32,660 nucleotides of DNA from Lingula anatina (Eukaryota > Brachiopoda > Lingulata > Lingulida > Lingulidae), in contig NW_019775180.1 in assembly GCF_001039355.2 (NCBI RefSeq), positions 523,291 through 555,950 on the forward strand, given 5' to 3'. The first letter of the stretch is position 1; each line of letters starts with the position of its first letter. Shown piece by piece: positions 30,590 through 32,660 of this stretch. Below the pieces are notes generated by a model that was not told the DNA's origin, did not search any database, and worked only from the letters and a program-made list of their open reading frames with translations. Both the position numbers and the translations under genes were made by a program.

Positions 30590-32090
30590 ATACTCTGATA
30601 ACAATACAGAATAGAATATAATGCAAACAGAATATAAACAGACACACAGAGATACATAAGGTAAACAAACACACAGGGATACAGTGACAACACAATCATG
30701 CAGAGTAATAGTAATGATTACAAACAAATAGAGTGACAACAACAAACACAGTAATCAAAATAAATACAAAGAAACATAGTCACAAAACAGACATACACTG
30801 TGATTAGAAAAAAGTTTCACATGTACAGTGACAACAGTAACGTTCACAGTAATGACAATGAACACAAAGGAAAAGATTGAAAATGCAGTCGTACACAGTC
30901 ATCTCGATATGTTCAAACACATTTAGTAACAATACAGAATAAACACAGCAAACATTGATCAGAATTAAATAAAGACACAAAAAGTAACAACACAAACATA
31001 CACAGTGATCAAAATAAAACTACAATTAAGATATAGTAATGATTACAAACAAAGTGACATACACATTGATGAAAAATATTAACATGTACAGTGACAATAG
31101 TAACGTGCACAATAATCAAAATGAATACAAATTAACAAACACAGTCACAATACAGACATACACAGTGATCAGAATAAATTTTGACATGCACAGTGACAAC
31201 ACAACCATGCACAGTAACAAGAATGAACACAAATTAATTGGGTGATTACACTTTCATACACAGTGATCACAATATATTTGTATACAAACACATTCAATGA
31301 CAATACAGAATGGAAACAATTATCAAAGTATAAACAGACACATAAACTATGATGACAGTGACAACACCAACATTAACAGTTAAAATAATAACTAGAAATA
31401 AATAAACGTAAGCAGAATGACTACAAACAAATAGAGTGACAAAACTGACATACACAGTGATAAGAAAAAAATTCACATGTACAGTGACAACAGTAACATG
31501 CATGATAATAAACACAAGTAAAAAGAGTAAAAAACATAGCCACACACAGTCATCACAATATATACAAACATATTCAGTAACAATACAAAATAGACACAGC
31601 AAACAGAATATTAACAGACACATAGATATAAAGTGAACAACATCATGCAGAATAATAGTAATGATTATAAACAAATAGAGTGACAAAAATAACAGACACA
31701 GTGCTAATAATAAATACAAACATGAACAGTGACAAGACAAACATGCACAGTAATCAAATTAAATGCAAACAAACACAGTCAAAATACAGACATACACAGT
31801 GATCGGAAAAATTTTTGATATGTACAGTGACAACAGTAACGTGCAGCATAAGAATGAAGACAAGGAAAAAGAGTGAAAACATAACCCTACACAGTCATCA
31901 CAATATACAAACACATTCAGTAACAATGCAGAATAGACACAGCAAACATAAGATAAACAAACACACAGGCATACAGTGCCATGCACAGTAATAATAATGA
32001 TTACAAACAAATAGTGACAAACTGACATAAACAGTGATCAAAATAAATATTGGCATGTTCAGTGACAATAGTAACGTGTACAATTATCAA
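30590..32090. repeat. A/C-rich satellite-like array
   Basis: About 1.5 kb of diverged repeats built from ACACAGTGAYMA, AGTAAYAAT and AATAAATACAAACA words. A longer motif, ACATGTACAGTGACAACAGT or close variants, recurs near 30818, 31082, 31476, 31818 and 32056, giving higher-order spacing of roughly 240-390 bp. Reverse-strand frames here are low-complexity cysteine- and leucine-rich translations without meaning. Confidence 0.85.
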
Positions 32091-32094
32091 ACAC

Positions 32095-32438
32095 TAGGTT
32101 GTCTTATTTGTTGTCTGTGAACGGTCATTCTATGTCGGAGAGTGTCTCCAGTTTGTCCTATATAGTTCTCACCGCATCCACTGCAAGTTAATACATAGAT
32201 TAAATTTGAGCTGGTGCAGGTGAATGGGTGTTTGATTCTGAATGTAAGTCCATAAATAAGACAACCTAAATACCAGTACACGTCTGTGAGTGGGCACATT
32301 AGGGAATGCTCTATGAACAAAAACAAGGATTTTACGGTATTCCCATTTTATAAATTCACCAGGGAAACAACCCAAACAGAAAGGGAAATAAAAGAAAATC
32401 TATTCATTAATAAGTATAAACCTACATTGAATAGATAA
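32095..32438 (+). pseudogene. Penelope-like (GIY-YIG) retroelement fragment with 5' inversion
   Basis: Minus strand 32252-32095 encodes a GIY-YIG-like stretch (TCTSSNLIYVLTC without its first Thr, then ENYIGQTGDTLRHRM and VHRQQIRQP). Plus strand 32256-32438 encodes what should follow it: IRQPKYQYTSVSGHIREC, FTVFPFYKF, then KENLFINKYKPTLNR and a stop. The two halves are head to head and share a 15-bp inverted sequence (32095-32109 and 32254-32268). The arrangement fits a 5'-truncated retroelement insertion whose 5' part was inverted on integration. GIY-YIG endonuclease domains follow the reverse transcriptase in Penelope-like elements; no reverse transcriptase is present here. Confidence 0.8.
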
Positions 32439-32528
32439 AAGCATTGGTAAAAGTAACAATTAAACACTCATTGTTAAAGACGTCACATTTAAGCCTTTAT
32501 GACATCACCTAGTAACAAATAAACAAAA

Positions 32529-32560
32529 CCCCCTGAAGAAAGAAAGAAACCGGTCGGGGC
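32529..32560 (+). ncRNA. Degenerate hammerhead-ribozyme-like motif
   Basis: CCCC, CTGAAGA (32533-32539), GAAAC (32546-32550), GTC (32553-32555) and GGGG (32556-32559) occur in hammerhead order, with CCCC and GGGG able to form stem I. The segment expected to form stem II is only A/G-rich and cannot pair, so activity is unlikely. Penelope-like elements are known to carry minimal hammerheads, and the preceding GIY-YIG fragment makes this context fitting. Confidence 0.35.
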
Positions 32561-32628
32561 AAGAAAGTTGCTGTTCTTCTTTTTCTTTTATTATATATAA
32601 TATTACTCGTACAGGAAAAACGTTTTCA

Positions 32629-32631
<3 letters not shown>

Positions 32632-32660
<29 letters not shown>
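32632..32660. repeat. (AT)n microsatellite at the window edge
   Basis: A pure AT run reaches the last base of the window. Confidence 0.95.

Noticed and set aside
30539-32083. Several minus-strand cysteine- and valine-rich frames that could look like membrane or toxin-like peptides
   Set aside because: They are all translations of the A/C-rich satellite array; their cysteines come from repeated ACA words read in reverse.

Overview
The window is animal (metazoan) nuclear DNA: AT-rich, with phase-consistent spliced genes (GT/AG introns), long introns, many microsatellites and several classes of transposon. A marine invertebrate is likely, most plausibly a mollusc or other lophotrochozoan. This placement rests on gene families and repeat style only, so it is moderate.

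Layout from left to right. (1) 98-5358, minus strand: seven exons of a guanylate-binding-protein (GBP)-like large GTPase with degenerate nucleotide-binding motifs; its 3' end lies beyond the window. (2) 5847-6537: a MITE with about 75-bp terminal inverted repeats and an 8-bp target duplication, carrying a scrap of a RecQ-like helicase exon. (3) 6650-8530: diverged tandem repeats leading into the promoter of a secreted olfactomedin-domain gene, OLF-A (8665-10029). (4) 11920-14980: a decayed paralogous copy of about 3020-8700. It contains a GBP pseudogene and a second copy of the OLF-A promoter, 5'UTR and signal-peptide start, but the gene driven here is different. (5) 14934-18358: a secreted bacterial-type SleB/Hydrolase_2 cell-wall hydrolase. 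Its intron 2 holds a second MITE, and its last exon sits in a 1154-bp perfect repeat joined by a single N, almost certainly an assembly overlap. (6) 20095-23166: OLF-B, an EGF plus olfactomedin paralogue of OLF-A. (7) 24591-30574: a decayed DIRS-order (Ngaro/PAT-like) tyrosine-recombinase retrotransposon with split direct repeats (A1...B1-A2...B2) and an internal minisatellite. (8) 30590-32090: an A/C-rich satellite-like array. (9) 32095-32560: a 5'-truncated and 5'-inverted Penelope-like (GIY-YIG) fragment ending near a hammerhead-like motif and an (AT)n tract.

The most interesting biology is the cluster GBP, olfactomedin, peptidoglycan-hydrolase-like, olfactomedin. The bacterial-type hydrolase appears to use a promoter and secretion-signal start duplicated from the neighbouring olfactomedin gene. 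This suggests a chimeric origin for a possibly horizontally acquired, lysozyme-like gene. Function and immune involvement are inferred from family membership only.
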